A stretch of 64,000 nucleotides of DNA, taken from assembly GCF_025629245.1 (NCBI RefSeq), contig NZ_JANZXN010000059.1:1-64000 (forward strand). Reading direction: 5' to 3'. Source of the stretch: Natronobiforma cellulositropha. GTDB taxonomy: Archaea; Halobacteriota; Halobacteria; Halobacteriales; Natrialbaceae. Made by a program: the position numbers and the translations under genes. Positions 43,096 to 52,394 of the stretch are shown one piece after another. The notes below the pieces were generated by a model that had not been told where the DNA came from, made no database searches, and saw only the letters and a program-made list of their open reading frames with translations. Within the stretch, counting starts at the first letter, position 1. Every line of letters starts with the position of its first letter.

Positions 43096-44009
43096 CGCGA
43101 GCCCTCCCCACCCGCCGTGTAGCGGACGAACAGGTCCTCGAGCGAGGACTCGACGACCGAGAAGTCCCGGATCGGGGCGACCTCCGCGTCGATGGCGTGT
43201 AAGACGGCGAACTTCGAGACGCCGTCGACGCGGACGCGGAGGTGGCCGTCCTCGAGTGCGGCCTCGGCGACACCCTCGAGCGCCGCGACCGGGCCGACCA
43301 TCGCCTCCGAGAGGTCGTCGACGGCGACGTAGAGGGTCTCACCGGTCTCGCTCGCGTCGCGCAGGCCGTCGATCGAGTCGACGGCGACGAGGCGGCCACG
43401 GTCGACGATGGCGACCCGGTCACAGACCGCCTCGACCTGCTCCATGACGTGACTCGAGAAGAAGACGGTCGTCCCGCGGGCGTTCTCCTCGCGGATGATC
43501 TCGCGCATCTCGCGCGCGCCGTTCGGGTCGAGACCGGTCGACGGCTCGTCGAGGACGAGTAGGTCGGGATCACCGACGAGCGCCATCGCGAGGACGAGGC
43601 GCTGGGTCATCCCCTTCGAGTAGCCACCGGCCTTGCGGTCGGCGGCGTGGGCGATACCAACCCGCTCGAAGAGGGCGTCGAGGTCCGCCGTGGCCGCTTT
43701 GAGTTCGCAGACGAACTCGAGGTGCTGGCGGCCGGTGAGGCGGTCGTAGACGTGGTAGCCGTCGGGGAGGACACCCGTCCGGCGACGAACCGCCTCACCC
43801 TCGCGCTGGGCGTCGTAGCCGAGGACGGTCGCCGTCCCCGCCGTCGGCCGGATGAAGTCGAGCAGCACGTCGATCGTCGTCGACTTGCCCGCGCCGTTCG
43901 GCCCGAGAAAGCCGAATATCTCCCCCTCCTCGACGGTGAGGTCGAGACCGTCGACTGCGAGCACGTCGTCGTACCGTTTCGTCAGCCCCTCGAGTTCAAT
44001 CGCCGCCAT
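43092..44009 (-). CDS. ABC transporter ATP-binding protein
   Basis: 305 residues. Walker A GPNGAGKSTT (about 36-45), signature YSKGMTQRL, Walker B LLVLDEPSTGLDPNGA and switch FFSSHVMEQ are intact. A C-terminal extension of about 80 residues beyond the nucleotide-binding domain is typical of NosF/CcmA-type subunits. I prefer the ATG at 44009 over the GTG at 44015. It is the first gene of a two-gene exporter operon. A divergent TATA signal is not obvious. Confidence 0.88.
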   Translation of the reverse strand: MAAIELEGLTKRYDDVLAVDGLDLTVEEGEIFGFLGPNGAGKSTTIDVLLDFIRPTAGTATVLGYDAQREGEAVRRRTGVLPDGYHVYDRLTGRQHLEFVCELKAATADLDALFERVGIAHAADRKAGGYSKGMTQRLVLAMALVGDPDLLVLDEPSTGLDPNGAREMREIIREENARGTTVFFSSHVMEQVEAVCDRVAIVDRGRLVAVDSIDGLRDASETGETLYVAVDDLSEAMVGPVAALEGVAEAALEDGHLRVRVDGVSKFAVLHAIDAEVAPIRDFSVVESSLEDLFVRYTAGGEGSR

Positions 44010-44157
44010 CGTCACCCCCCGCGTTCACCGGCTCGGCCGTGGTCGCTCCGTCTGGTCGCATACCCAGTGGAGACCGTCGCGTCGGGATAAGTCTTGTTGT
44101 TATTCCAACATTTTGACAGGGCGGCAACTCAAACGGATTTGAGGAGCGAGGTTCGCC

Positions 44158-45042
44158 TCACTCCTCGAGCGGCGTGGCCGCGCCGGATCCGTCGACGAGA
44201 ACCGAGAGCGTCTCGCCCGCGAACGAGAGGTCGACGCGAACCTCGAGCGGCTCACTCGAGTGGGGCGTCGTCGAGAGCGCACCCGTCGAGAGCAGGCCGA
44301 GCAGTTCCCAGAGCGGGAGGTCGAAGAGCGAGACGCCGTGGTCCCAGAGAAAGCCGACGGCCCGCGGGTGGGAGACGGCGGCGACCTCGACGGGCAGGTG
44401 GACCTGGAGGTCGCACGTGCGACAGGTGTTGCGGTGGGTGTAGCGCGTCTGCCCCGCGTGGTCGTGGCGGTCCGCGGTGGTGTCGACTCGGCCGTAACAC
44501 GCCGGGCAGACGCCGCCCCGGAGCAGGACGGACGAACTCCAGATGCGGGTGGCGGCGCTCTCGACGACCGCCTCGGGGGACCGCTCGCGGGTCTGACTCC
44601 GCGGGAAGTAATCGCTCAGAACCGGCGTCTCACACGCCTCACACCGGACGACGAACCGCTCGTCGGCGAGCGTCGCGACGAGCGACGCCGACCCACAGCC
44701 GAGACACACCCCCTTGAGCGCCCGCCCCTCGAACGCGGGCGCGCTCTCGTAGACGCCCGAACGAAGCACGCGGACGATCCGGTCACCCGCGTAGGTGAGC
44801 CGGTAGCCCGCCTCCGTCTCGGCGACGAACTGCCCGACGAGACGCTCGAGGTGGTAGGCGAACTGCGAGGAACTGTCGATATCGACCGCCTCGTACAGTT
44901 CGGTGAACGTCATCGCGTGGCCGTCGACCTCGAGTTCGCGCCCGCGCTCGGCGAGCGCGAGCAACACCTCGAGTCGGTAGGCGTTTCCGAGCGCGCCGAT
45001 GGCGTCGACGACCGCGTCGTCGATCTCGTCCGTCGGGGTCAT
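44158..45042 (-). CDS. winged-helix regulator with zinc-ribbon sensor part
   Basis: 294 residues. An ArsR-like winged helix (about 1-90: DAIGALGNAYRLEVLLALAERG...MTFTELYEAVDIDSSSQFAYHLERLV) is followed by a region with CLGCGSA, CEACETPVL, CPACYGRVD and CRTCDLQVHLP, which suggests two zinc ribbons. Haloarchaeal proteins of this form are common (DUF7347/7351 from memory). It lies just upstream of the divergent ABC exporter's promoter side on the same strand and may regulate it. The start at MTPTDE avoids an Arg-rich extension. Confidence 0.78.
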   Translation of the reverse strand: MTPTDEIDDAVVDAIGALGNAYRLEVLLALAERGRELEVDGHAMTFTELYEAVDIDSSSQFAYHLERLVGQFVAETEAGYRLTYAGDRIVRVLRSGVYESAPAFEGRALKGVCLGCGSASLVATLADERFVVRCEACETPVLSDYFPRSQTRERSPEAVVESAATRIWSSSVLLRGGVCPACYGRVDTTADRHDHAGQTRYTHRNTCRTCDLQVHLPVEVAAVSHPRAVGFLWDHGVSLFDLPLWELLGLLSTGALSTTPHSSEPLEVRVDLSFAGETLSVLVDGSGAATPLEE

Positions 45043-45135
45043 CGTCGCGGGTTCGTCCCGGTCCGGCTTAAGCCGTGTGTCAGCGCGAGCACCCCGTCCG
45101 CCCCGTTCGGACACCGAGAGTGCGTTTCGTAACTC

Positions 45136-45141
45136 CTTTAC
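45136..45141 (+). promoter_or_regulatory. TATA box of the fluoride-riboswitch transcript
   Basis: ctttac centred about 26 bases before 45165, where the riboswitch RNA is expected to begin. Confidence 0.5.
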
Positions 45142-45167
45142 TGGCGCTCTGAGTAGCCTCGCGCATC

Positions 45168-45240
45168 CGGGCGATGGGGCCCGCCTGATCCAACCGCCGG
45201 TGGCAGACCCTCTCGAGTCACCGGCTGACGGTCCCTGGAC
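45168..45240 (+). promoter_or_regulatory. fluoride riboswitch (crcB motif)
   Basis: The sequence has the conserved fluoride-aptamer parts in order: GGGCGATGGGGCCCGCC (45169-45185), AACCGCC (45192-45198) and GGCTGACGGTCCCTGG (45223-45238). GGGGCC pairs with GGTCCC to form P1. GCCGGTG/CACCGGC forms the next stem with a variable loop. The layout matches the crystallised Thermotoga petrophila aptamer. Two CrcB fluoride channels follow directly, so fluoride should turn them on. How the switch works in a haloarchaeal mRNA (termination or translation) is not visible. Confidence 0.9.
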
Positions 45241-45249
45241 TCACCAGCC

Positions 45250-45645
45250 ATGTCCAGTGACCGACCCCACCCACTCGCCCGCCTCGAGACGCTCGCCCTG
45301 ATCGCCATCGGCGGCTTCGCCGGGGCGAATCTGCGCTTTTTCACCCTCGGCGTCGTCCCCGACGTCGTCGCGATTACGGCCGTGAACGCCGTCGGCAGCC
45401 TCCTGCTCGGCCTGCTGGTCTACGAGGCGCGGATCACCGGCATCGTCGGCCGCCGCGCCCGACTGGTCTTTACGACGGGCTTTCTCTCCTCGCTGACGAC
45501 CTACAGCGGGTTCGCCTTCCAGACCGCCATCGCGGGCGACCCGCGGGCGCTGCTCGCCATCGTCGCCGCCAACTACGCCCTCGGCTTCGCGGGCGTCCTC
45601 GCCGGACGCGCCCTCGCCCGCCGCCTCGGAGGTGAGCGCGCGTGA
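45250..45645 (+). CDS. crcB: CrcB/Fluc fluoride exporter subunit 1
   Basis: 131 residues with four membrane helices. GGFAGANLRFF (19-29) and NAVGSLLLGLLVYE are the first motifs; TTGFLSSLTTYSGFAFQ (about 75-91) is the family signature with the polar track. Fluoride channels act as antiparallel dimers, and many organisms encode two subunits in tandem, as here. The gene is directly under a fluoride riboswitch and its stop overlaps the GTG start of the second subunit. Confidence 0.93.
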   Translation: MSSDRPHPLARLETLALIAIGGFAGANLRFFTLGVVPDVVAITAVNAVGSLLLGLLVYEARITGIVGRRARLVFTTGFLSSLTTYSGFAFQTAIAGDPRALLAIVAANYALGFAGVLAGRALARRLGGERA

Positions 45646-46028
45646 GCCTCTCGACACTCGCCCTCCTCGCGTTCGACCCCGAACCCGCCCACCTCGTCGG
45701 TACCGGCGGCGCACTCGGCGCGCTGGCTCGCCACTGGGTGTACAGTCACCTCTCGAGCGAGCGCTTCCCGGTGGCGACGCTCCTCGTCAACGTCGTCGGG
45801 AGTTTCGTCTTCGCGCTGGTGGCCTTCGGTGGGGCGAGCGAGTCGGCGCTCCAGTTCGTCGGCGTCGGTGCCTGCGGGGCGTTCACGACCTTCTCGACGT
45901 TCTCGGTCGACACCGTACAGCTGTGGGAACGCGGCGACAGACGGCTGGCAGTCGTGAACGCGGTCGGCAATCTGGTCGCCGCGCTCGCCGGGGTCGGACT
46001 GGCGTGGGCACTCGTCGGGACCGTCTGA
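45642..46028 (+). CDS. crcB: CrcB/Fluc fluoride exporter subunit 2
   Basis: 128 residues with four helices. GALGALARHWVY (about 25-36), LLVNVVGSFVFALVAF (with the conserved Asn) and VGACGAFTTFSTFSVDTVQL are the family motifs. The start codon is GTG, overlapping the stop of the first gene by four bases (GTGA), so the two are translated together, probably as a heterodimer. It ends just before the defence-like island. Confidence 0.93.
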   Translation: MSLSTLALLAFDPEPAHLVGTGGALGALARHWVYSHLSSERFPVATLLVNVVGSFVFALVAFGGASESALQFVGVGACGAFTTFSTFSVDTVQLWERGDRRLAVVNAVGNLVAALAGVGLAWALVGTV

Positions 46029-46239
46029 TAATATGACTGATAAGTGAAAGAGATATCGTTGAGATGTGAGGAGGTTCGCTGTTTCGCTGATCACTCTGCT
46101 AGCGGGAAAGAATCGGCACAACCCTAGCTTTTTCGGTGGGTAGGGGCCAGTTGGGGCAGAAGCTGTCCGAATGGATGGAATTCTCAGACGTTATTTCCCG
46201 ATACGTTCTACAACAGGATCACGAAAGCTGAACGCGGCT

Positions 46240-46246
46240 CTTTACT
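46240..46246 (+). promoter_or_regulatory. TATA-like ctttact of the defence operon
   Basis: Predicts transcription from about 46270. A GGAG at 46279-46282, eight bases before the ATG at 46291, would act as a ribosome-binding site. This supports the shorter start for the ATPase. Confidence 0.45.
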
Positions 46247-46290
46247 TTCTGGTGGAAAGTATGAAGTGTAACAGTTGCGGAGAGACTACC

Positions 46291-48789
46291 ATGGCGATAT
46301 CTGAGTTCCTCACGCCCCGGGACGAAGTGAAGGAGGGGCAATTTCAGGGAGTTCTCCAGGCTCACAAGGTAGGTGAGTCCAGTCAGCGATTAGAGAACGA
46401 CCCCCAGCAGTTGCTCTCAATGACGTACCCCTCGAATGCCCTCCGAAGTGCGTTTGAACACGTTGGGGACAAACTAAATGGGCGTGATAACCAGGGCGCA
46501 ATCACCCTCTCTGGTCCGTACGGGGCCGGTAAATCGCACGGCCTGCTCGTTCTCTACCATCTGTTCAACGACCCCATCGTAGCCCAGGATTGGCTTGACC
46601 AATGGGACATTCCGATCAATCTCCCAGACTCCGCGAAGGCCTCAATCCTCTCGACGAGCAAGACCGACGCGGACCTGATTTGGGAGCCAATCTTCGACGA
46701 CTTGGGTGGCCAGAATATACTCGACGATATTGAACGCTATCCTACGACGGATCACATCGAGGAGCTGATTTCAGGGGAGAATGCAGCGATTTTCTTCGAC
46801 GAGATCGAGACTTGGTGGGAATCATTCGACAAACAAGAGGATGAGGAACTGCTGAACCGGAACGAGTTCTTCCTCCAGAACCTGCTCGAGGTGGCGAACG
46901 ATCCTAAGGAGGGGCTGTTCGTCTTCACGACGCTGCTTGACAAAAGCCAGGACCTGAAGCGGATTCTCAACCGGACCAACCCCTACGCGGTCGACCTAAA
47001 CGCGACCGGTGACCGGGAACGCATCATCCTTCACCGGCTCTTCGAGACACGGCGAAACGAAATCGACGAGCGTGCGGTCCGGGACGTTGTTCAGGAGTAC
47101 ATCGAGGGGTACGGTTACCCAATCGAACTCGAGGAGGAGAAACGCTACGAGAACCGGATGGTCGAGACGTATCCGTTCCATCCGGAGCTGCTCGACCTGC
47201 TCGACAGCCTCTACGAAGGTGGCCGTGAGCGACAGAACGTCCGGGGAGCAATGAACGTACTAGCGGAGACGGTTCGGAAGCGGTACGACGAGACCAGTCT
47301 CATCATCACGTCGGATATCGAGGCCGCGGCGTTCCGCGGCATCAACCAGACGTTGTTCAACCGCTACGTCTCCGACCAAGAGGCGATCGAGGATATTGAC
47401 TTCGGCGACGAACTGCTGAAGACCATCCTCCTGTATACACTCGACGAACGTTCGCAGATGGCGTCAGTGACCGAGTGTCTGCTCGGGACGTACAAGCCCG
47501 GGAAGACGTCCATCTCGAAGTTGGATATGTCCTTGGGGAGCCTCTACGGGACCGCGCACTACCTGGACAGGGACGAGCAGCAGGAGCACTACTATATCAC
47601 GGAGGACCCGAAGTTGACCGCGCTCGTCACACGCGAGCAAGAGCGGGTTCTGAGCCGGAACCGCGACTCCATCGAGGCGAAGCTCGCGGAGGTAGTCAAG
47701 GACGACGTCTGGAACGGTGAGATCTACATCTACCCCGATGACGTCCCAGACACGAACGAGATTTCCGTCGTGGTGACGCTCGACTATCTCTCGAACGGGG
47801 CACTCCAGGCGGAACTCGAGGAATTCTTCGAAAAACGGACCTACGCGAACACCGCGCTGTTCGTCACGCCGAACCAGAAGATCCGGGACGACAACGAGAT
47901 TATCAACAAGGCCGCACGGGTGCTCGGTGCGGAGAATCTTCGCGGGAAGGTCGACGACGACAACGGCGAACTCGGGAGAATCATCCGCGACGAACGTCGC
48001 GAACTCCGGAACGAACTCCAGGACCGGTACGGGAGCTGGGTTAAGTGGAGCGAGGACCCCAAAGGTGGGCTCAGGATGCGGAAGAAGAGTATCACGGCCG
48101 ACGTCCAGGACGTGAAGAGCAAGGTCGGGCGGGACAAGGCGTATGTCGGCGAGAAAATCATCGAGGAGGTTCGAGAGACAGACGGTGGTATCGCAATCGA
48201 GTCGATGCTGAACGACTTCCACCAATTCCGCCGGATGCCAGTGCTGCTCGACCGGAGCGTGTTCACCTCAGCGCTCGGTCAGCTCTACCGGGACGAGAAG
48301 ATCGTGCTCGAGGGTGACCGTGGAAAGTTCTCCGCGAAGCAGAAGAATGATCGGCTCCCCGACCTCGGCGACCAGCTCACCATCCACCATCCGGACAATC
48401 TCGACGAGTCCGTCTACACGGAGCAGACGTCGGGAATCGAGAGTAGTGGCGGTGCGTCCACGACGACGAGCGAAGGGCAAACCACGATTACGGAGGGGCA
48501 GGAGAGCACGATGAGCACGACGACGACAGTCGTCGATGATGACGACGACACGGAGTCGACCGTCGCCACAGAGACGGAGACGAAGCACGTCACGCTCCAG
48601 GGGCCGAACGCACGGGTGCTCCGGAGTCACGCCGAAGCGCGGGTCAACGGAGATTCGGATACCGTGACGAGTATCGACCTGTCCTACGACGTGGACGAGC
48701 TTTCAAAGGAGGAGCTAATCGAGTTCGTCGAGAGCCTTCCATCTGGGAACCACATCGACGCAACGGTGGTGATAGAGCGTGAAGTTTAG
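46291..48789 (+). CDS. DUF499/BrxC-like P-loop ATPase of a defence system
   Basis: 832 residues from the ATG at 46291; earlier ATGs (46171, 46261) exist but lack a ribosome site. The N-terminus LTPRDEVKEGQFQ...DPQQLLSMTYPSNALRSAFEHV matches the DUF499 opening. Walker A is GPYGAGKS (75-82) and Walker B AAIFFDE (165-171). C-terminal parts include a winged-helix-like region near 640-700, a Ser/Thr/Asp-rich linker (about 715-775) and a last 55-residue domain. BrxC/PglY and DUF499 proteins are ATPases of BREX and related phage-defence systems. It is shorter than the roughly 1,200-residue BrxC. GC content is lower than in flanking genes. The next gene overlaps its end by 11 bases. Confidence 0.82.
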   Translation: MAISEFLTPRDEVKEGQFQGVLQAHKVGESSQRLENDPQQLLSMTYPSNALRSAFEHVGDKLNGRDNQGAITLSGPYGAGKSHGLLVLYHLFNDPIVAQDWLDQWDIPINLPDSAKASILSTSKTDADLIWEPIFDDLGGQNILDDIERYPTTDHIEELISGENAAIFFDEIETWWESFDKQEDEELLNRNEFFLQNLLEVANDPKEGLFVFTTLLDKSQDLKRILNRTNPYAVDLNATGDRERIILHRLFETRRNEIDERAVRDVVQEYIEGYGYPIELEEEKRYENRMVETYPFHPELLDLLDSLYEGGRERQNVRGAMNVLAETVRKRYDETSLIITSDIEAAAFRGINQTLFNRYVSDQEAIEDIDFGDELLKTILLYTLDERSQMASVTECLLGTYKPGKTSISKLDMSLGSLYGTAHYLDRDEQQEHYYITEDPKLTALVTREQERVLSRNRDSIEAKLAEVVKDDVWNGEIYIYPDDVPDTNEISVVVTLDYLSNGALQAELEEFFEKRTYANTALFVTPNQKIRDDNEIINKAARVLGAENLRGKVDDDNGELGRIIRDERRELRNELQDRYGSWVKWSEDPKGGLRMRKKSITADVQDVKSKVGRDKAYVGEKIIEEVRETDGGIAIESMLNDFHQFRRMPVLLDRSVFTSALGQLYRDEKIVLEGDRGKFSAKQKNDRLPDLGDQLTIHHPDNLDESVYTEQTSGIESSGGASTTTSEGQTTITEGQESTMSTTTTVVDDDDDTESTVATETETKHVTLQGPNARVLRSHAEARVNGDSDTVTSIDLSYDVDELSKEELIEFVESLPSGNHIDATVVIEREV

Positions 48790-49669
48790 GACTGAGGCGC
48801 TGACCGGGCTGGTCGAGGCGGACGACCCTGTTGAGAGCGTCTGGGAATCGATGTGGGGGATCTGGAGTCCACCTGCCGAGTCTGTGAGCGACCACTACGA
48901 CCGCGAGACGCAGATGAAGACCTACGAGCGGTTGCTCGTTGACATCTATCAGGAGTTCTACGGCGACGTGCTTGCGGACCGGTGTGTCAACGAGGCGTCC
49001 ATGACCGTGCCCGAGGATGGAACCTTCGTCGTGATGGACGCGATGAGCGTCCGCGAGGGAAGCTTGCTTGTCGGGTACCTCCAAGACGAGGGCTACGAGC
49101 CGTCGGTCGGGTACTCGTTCTCGACGGTTCCCTCGGAGACGACGCCGTACCGGGAGCGCATCGGTTATACAGACCTGAAGCGGGAGTACAAGCAGCGGGA
49201 CGTAAAGGACGACGACCCGTCGCTGGACGGCGACGAGGACATCGTCTGGTGCCGGTTCCCCGACGCGCTGCTGGAAAACATCCAGGAGGGGAAGACGAAG
49301 CTCTCGACCATCGAGGAGATGTACGAGAAGACCGAGCGGACGTTCGGGCGCATCGTTGAGCAGCTCGACGCCGAGCGCATCGTCGTCGGGTCCGACCACG
49401 GCTACATCCGACTCGACTCCGGAAACACCTTCCCGGTCGGAGAGCAGAACAAGAAGCGGCTTCAGGAGACATTCAGCGGGCGCTTCGAGAGCGTCGCCGA
49501 CGTGAACGCCGACGCTCTCGTTGAGGAGGGCCTCGTAGTCGAAGCCGACGGATACTACATGCCCATCGGAAGGTACACCTGGCCAGCACGGGGCAAGTAC
49601 TCTACGTTCACTCATGGCGGCCTCAGCCTCACCGAATGCATCACACCGCGAATCGAATTCGAACTCTAA
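48779..49669 (+). CDS. short PglZ-domain protein
   Basis: 296 residues, GTG start overlapping the ATPase gene. Motifs of the PglZ/alkaline-phosphatase superfamily are present: VVMDAMSVREG with the metal Asp 87, IVVGSDHGYI with Asp 206 and His 207, and FTHGGLSLTECITP with His 279 and Glu 286. PglZ is the hallmark of BREX systems, where it is usually 700-900 residues; this one has only the core domain, without the N-terminal region. It sits between the ATPase and the methyltransferase and is probably made in stoichiometric amounts with them. Confidence 0.82.
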   Translation: MKFRTEALTGLVEADDPVESVWESMWGIWSPPAESVSDHYDRETQMKTYERLLVDIYQEFYGDVLADRCVNEASMTVPEDGTFVVMDAMSVREGSLLVGYLQDEGYEPSVGYSFSTVPSETTPYRERIGYTDLKREYKQRDVKDDDPSLDGDEDIVWCRFPDALLENIQEGKTKLSTIEEMYEKTERTFGRIVEQLDAERIVVGSDHGYIRLDSGNTFPVGEQNKKRLQETFSGRFESVADVNADALVEEGLVVEADGYYMPIGRYTWPARGKYSTFTHGGLSLTECITPRIEFEL

Positions 49670-49672
49670 TCC

Positions 49673-52336
49673 ATGACCGAAGACGACATCGACAGACGGC
49701 CTATCGAGATTACGTTCCCTATCGAGCAAGTCAACGAGATTGCGGACAAGGAGGCTCACGCGAAGCGGTACTATCGCCCTGTCTACACCATGCACAAGTG
49801 GTGGGCACGACGACTCGGCTCGGTATTCCGGAGTATGCTAATCTACGCACTCGCTGATGAGGAGATAACAGTCGATGGAGACCGTCAGTCAAAGCTCCAA
49901 GACGACGAAGGACTCCCAGTTGTTGACTGGGAGAACCCAGATGCACTTTGGGAATACTATCTCGAAGATGTGGATTTAGGAGGGAAGACAATTCTCGATC
50001 CCTTCATGGGTGGCGGTACCAGCATCGTTGAATCGATTCGCCTCGGGTGCAACGCGATTGGTAGCGAACTCAATCCCGTTGCTTGGTTCGTGGTCAAGAA
50101 AGAGGTTGAACCCGTTGATTTGGACGAGATGGATACTGCTCTAAAATCCATTGAAGAGAATGTCGGGCAAGAGATTCAGGACTATTATCGGACTGACTGC
50201 CCACACTGTGGAGGGGATGACCACTGTGCGGACTCAATGTACTATTTTTGGGTCAATGAACTCCCCTGTCGAAACTGTGGTGAAAACGTTGCCTTATTCA
50301 AAGACTACAGAATTGCAAACGCACGATCCTCGAAGGACGATTACTATAATGTAGCTTGTCCCGAGTGCTTGCATGTCTTCCAAACCGACGATTACCGTAC
50401 TGATACCACCTGCCCTGAGTGCTCGTGTGAGTACGTGCCGAATGAAGGGAACGTCCACAGAGGAACCTACACCTGCCCCCATTGTGACGAGCACCCCGAG
50501 ATGTCCATTGTGGAAAGCGTGGACCGGTTTGGAAAACCAGAGCAAAGACTCTATGCTGTCGAATATTATTGTTGGGAAACAGACGAGAAAGGATATAAGT
50601 CCGCTACAGAATTCGATCGGGAACTGGTTAAAATGGCGAAAGAGGAACTTTCAGAGAAATCTGAGGACCTCCTAATACCAACCACTCAGAGATACCGAGG
50701 AAGTTCTGACCGGGCACGGAGGCACGGGTTTGAAACATACGACCAGATGTTCAACGACCGGCAACTACTCTGTCTCTCCAAACTTTTGGCTGAAATCGAT
50801 AATCTTGATAATCAGAACATCAAGGAGTTCCTCCTTCTAGCATTTTCAAGTTCTCTCGCATACAACAATATGTTCTGTGAATATGATAAGCCATATAACA
50901 AATTAACAGGTATCTACAAACGGCACACAATTACTGCGAGACACACTCCCGTCGAAAACAACGTATGGGGTACAAAGTACGGTCGTGGTAGTTTCACAGG
51001 CGAATACAACAAGATGCGCGCTGGCAAGGAGTTCTGCCAGAACCCGTACGAGAAGTACGTCGAAGATGGGGAGACGAAGCAGCGAGACGGTGTCGGGAAA
51101 ATCGAGGGTCACCTCGTCAACGACCCATCGGAGTTGGGGAAGGAAGGGAACGTGTTCCTCCGCTGTGGAACCTCCGAGTACCTCCCGATAGAGGATGATA
51201 GCGTGGATGCAGTCATCACAGATCCCCCGTACTTCGACAACGTGATGTACTCCGAGACGGCGGACTTCTACTACGTCTGGCTCAAGCAAATTCTCGAGGA
51301 CGAGTACGAGCACTTCACCGCCGAACTCACGCCGAAGGCCAGCGAGGTGGTGAGTGACCCCGCCGGTGAGGATAGCGTCGATACGTACCGGGACGAAGAC
51401 CACTTCGTCACGGGGCTGACGAACGTCTTCGACCAGGCGAACCAGAAGTTGAAGGACGACGGCATCATGGCCTTCACCTTCCACCACAAGGAGACCGAGG
51501 GATGGAGTACGGTCCTGAAGTCCGTTCTCGAGGCGGGGTTCTACGTCACTGCGCTCTACCCTATTCGCGGAGAGATGCGGGGCAGTACCCACATCTACGA
51601 GAAAGCCAACATCGAGTACGACATGATCGTCGTCTGCCGGAACCGGGAGGTGGACCCCGAGCCGGTGAGCTGGCGCTCCCTTGAAGACGACATCTACTTC
51701 CGGGCGAGCGACGAAATCAACCGCCTCGAGGAGAGCGGCTCCCGGCTCACCCAGGGCGACATCTTCGCAGTAACGATGGGCAAGTGTCTCGAAGTATTCT
51801 CGAAGCACTACCCGAACGTCACCCACGAGGGCAACCCGATGTCCGTCGACGACGCGCTGGAGACCATTCGCGACATCGTCGACGACCAATTGATGGCCGA
51901 GCGGGTTCAGATCATGAGCGACGAGATGGACGCCCTGAGCGCCGTCTATCTCACCTACGTGCTTGGTCGCGGGAGCACCGTCTCCTACAACGCGCTGAAC
52001 AAGGACCTTCGACAGCGCGGCGTCGACGTCTCCGAACTCGTCCACGAGGGGCTGCTCAAACAGGATGGCGACTCGCTCCAAGTGCTGTCACCCAAGCAGC
52101 GCGCCGAGCGGATCGAGAGCAAGAAGAACCCGTTGGCCGTTGACAAGGCGCACTACCTCTACTACCTCCTCGAGACCGACGAACTCTCCCGAAAATTCGG
52201 GAAGTGGACCGACAAGGAGGCGATTGCCGCTCTCGGCCGACTGGCCGAGATCCACAACGACGACGATTACGCGGAGATTGCGGAGTACGTACACAAGAAT
52301 TCCGATACCCAGGCCGAGATTGGTCGGTTCTTCTGA
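49673..52336 (+). CDS. DUF1156-type DNA methyltransferase (PglXI-like)
   Basis: 887 residues, three bases after the PglZ gene. The DUF1156 start is visible in AHAKRYYRPVYTMHKWWARRLGSVFR (29-53). The SAM motif is ILDPFMGGGTS (107-117) and the catalytic motif DPPYFDN (517-523), typical of N6-adenine or N4-cytosine methylation. Between them lie Cys pairs at about 176-203, 229-232, 247-252 and 268-271, suggesting zinc ribbons. The stretch coding for about residues 125-450 is much AT-richer than the 3' part, which hints at a swapped recognition segment. In BREX type 3 a DUF1156 enzyme is called PglXI. It should mark self DNA. Confidence 0.87.
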   Translation: MTEDDIDRRPIEITFPIEQVNEIADKEAHAKRYYRPVYTMHKWWARRLGSVFRSMLIYALADEEITVDGDRQSKLQDDEGLPVVDWENPDALWEYYLEDVDLGGKTILDPFMGGGTSIVESIRLGCNAIGSELNPVAWFVVKKEVEPVDLDEMDTALKSIEENVGQEIQDYYRTDCPHCGGDDHCADSMYYFWVNELPCRNCGENVALFKDYRIANARSSKDDYYNVACPECLHVFQTDDYRTDTTCPECSCEYVPNEGNVHRGTYTCPHCDEHPEMSIVESVDRFGKPEQRLYAVEYYCWETDEKGYKSATEFDRELVKMAKEELSEKSEDLLIPTTQRYRGSSDRARRHGFETYDQMFNDRQLLCLSKLLAEIDNLDNQNIKEFLLLAFSSSLAYNNMFCEYDKPYNKLTGIYKRHTITARHTPVENNVWGTKYGRGSFTGEYNKMRAGKEFCQNPYEKYVEDGETKQRDGVGKIEGHLVNDPSELGKEGNVFLRCGTSEYLPIEDDSVDAVITDPPYFDNVMYSETADFYYVWLKQILEDEYEHFTAELTPKASEVVSDPAGEDSVDTYRDEDHFVTGLTNVFDQANQKLKDDGIMAFTFHHKETEGWSTVLKSVLEAGFYVTALYPIRGEMRGSTHIYEKANIEYDMIVVCRNREVDPEPVSWRSLEDDIYFRASDEINRLEESGSRLTQGDIFAVTMGKCLEVFSKHYPNVTHEGNPMSVDDALETIRDIVDDQLMAERVQIMSDEMDALSAVYLTYVLGRGSTVSYNALNKDLRQRGVDVSELVHEGLLKQDGDSLQVLSPKQRAERIESKKNPLAVDKAHYLYYLLETDELSRKFGKWTDKEAIAALGRLAEIHNDDDYAEIAEYVHKNSDTQAEIGRFF

Positions 52337-52357
52337 CTGGGCCGTTGTAATACTGAG

Positions 52358-52364
52358 ATTTAAG
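52358..52364 (+). promoter_or_regulatory. TATA-like atttaag before the fourth island gene
   Basis: Lies 34 bases before the ATG at 52395. It allows separate transcription of the small gene from the three upstream genes. Confidence 0.35.
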
Positions 52365-52394
52365 GCAGATAACGCATCACTTAATACCAGTTCA

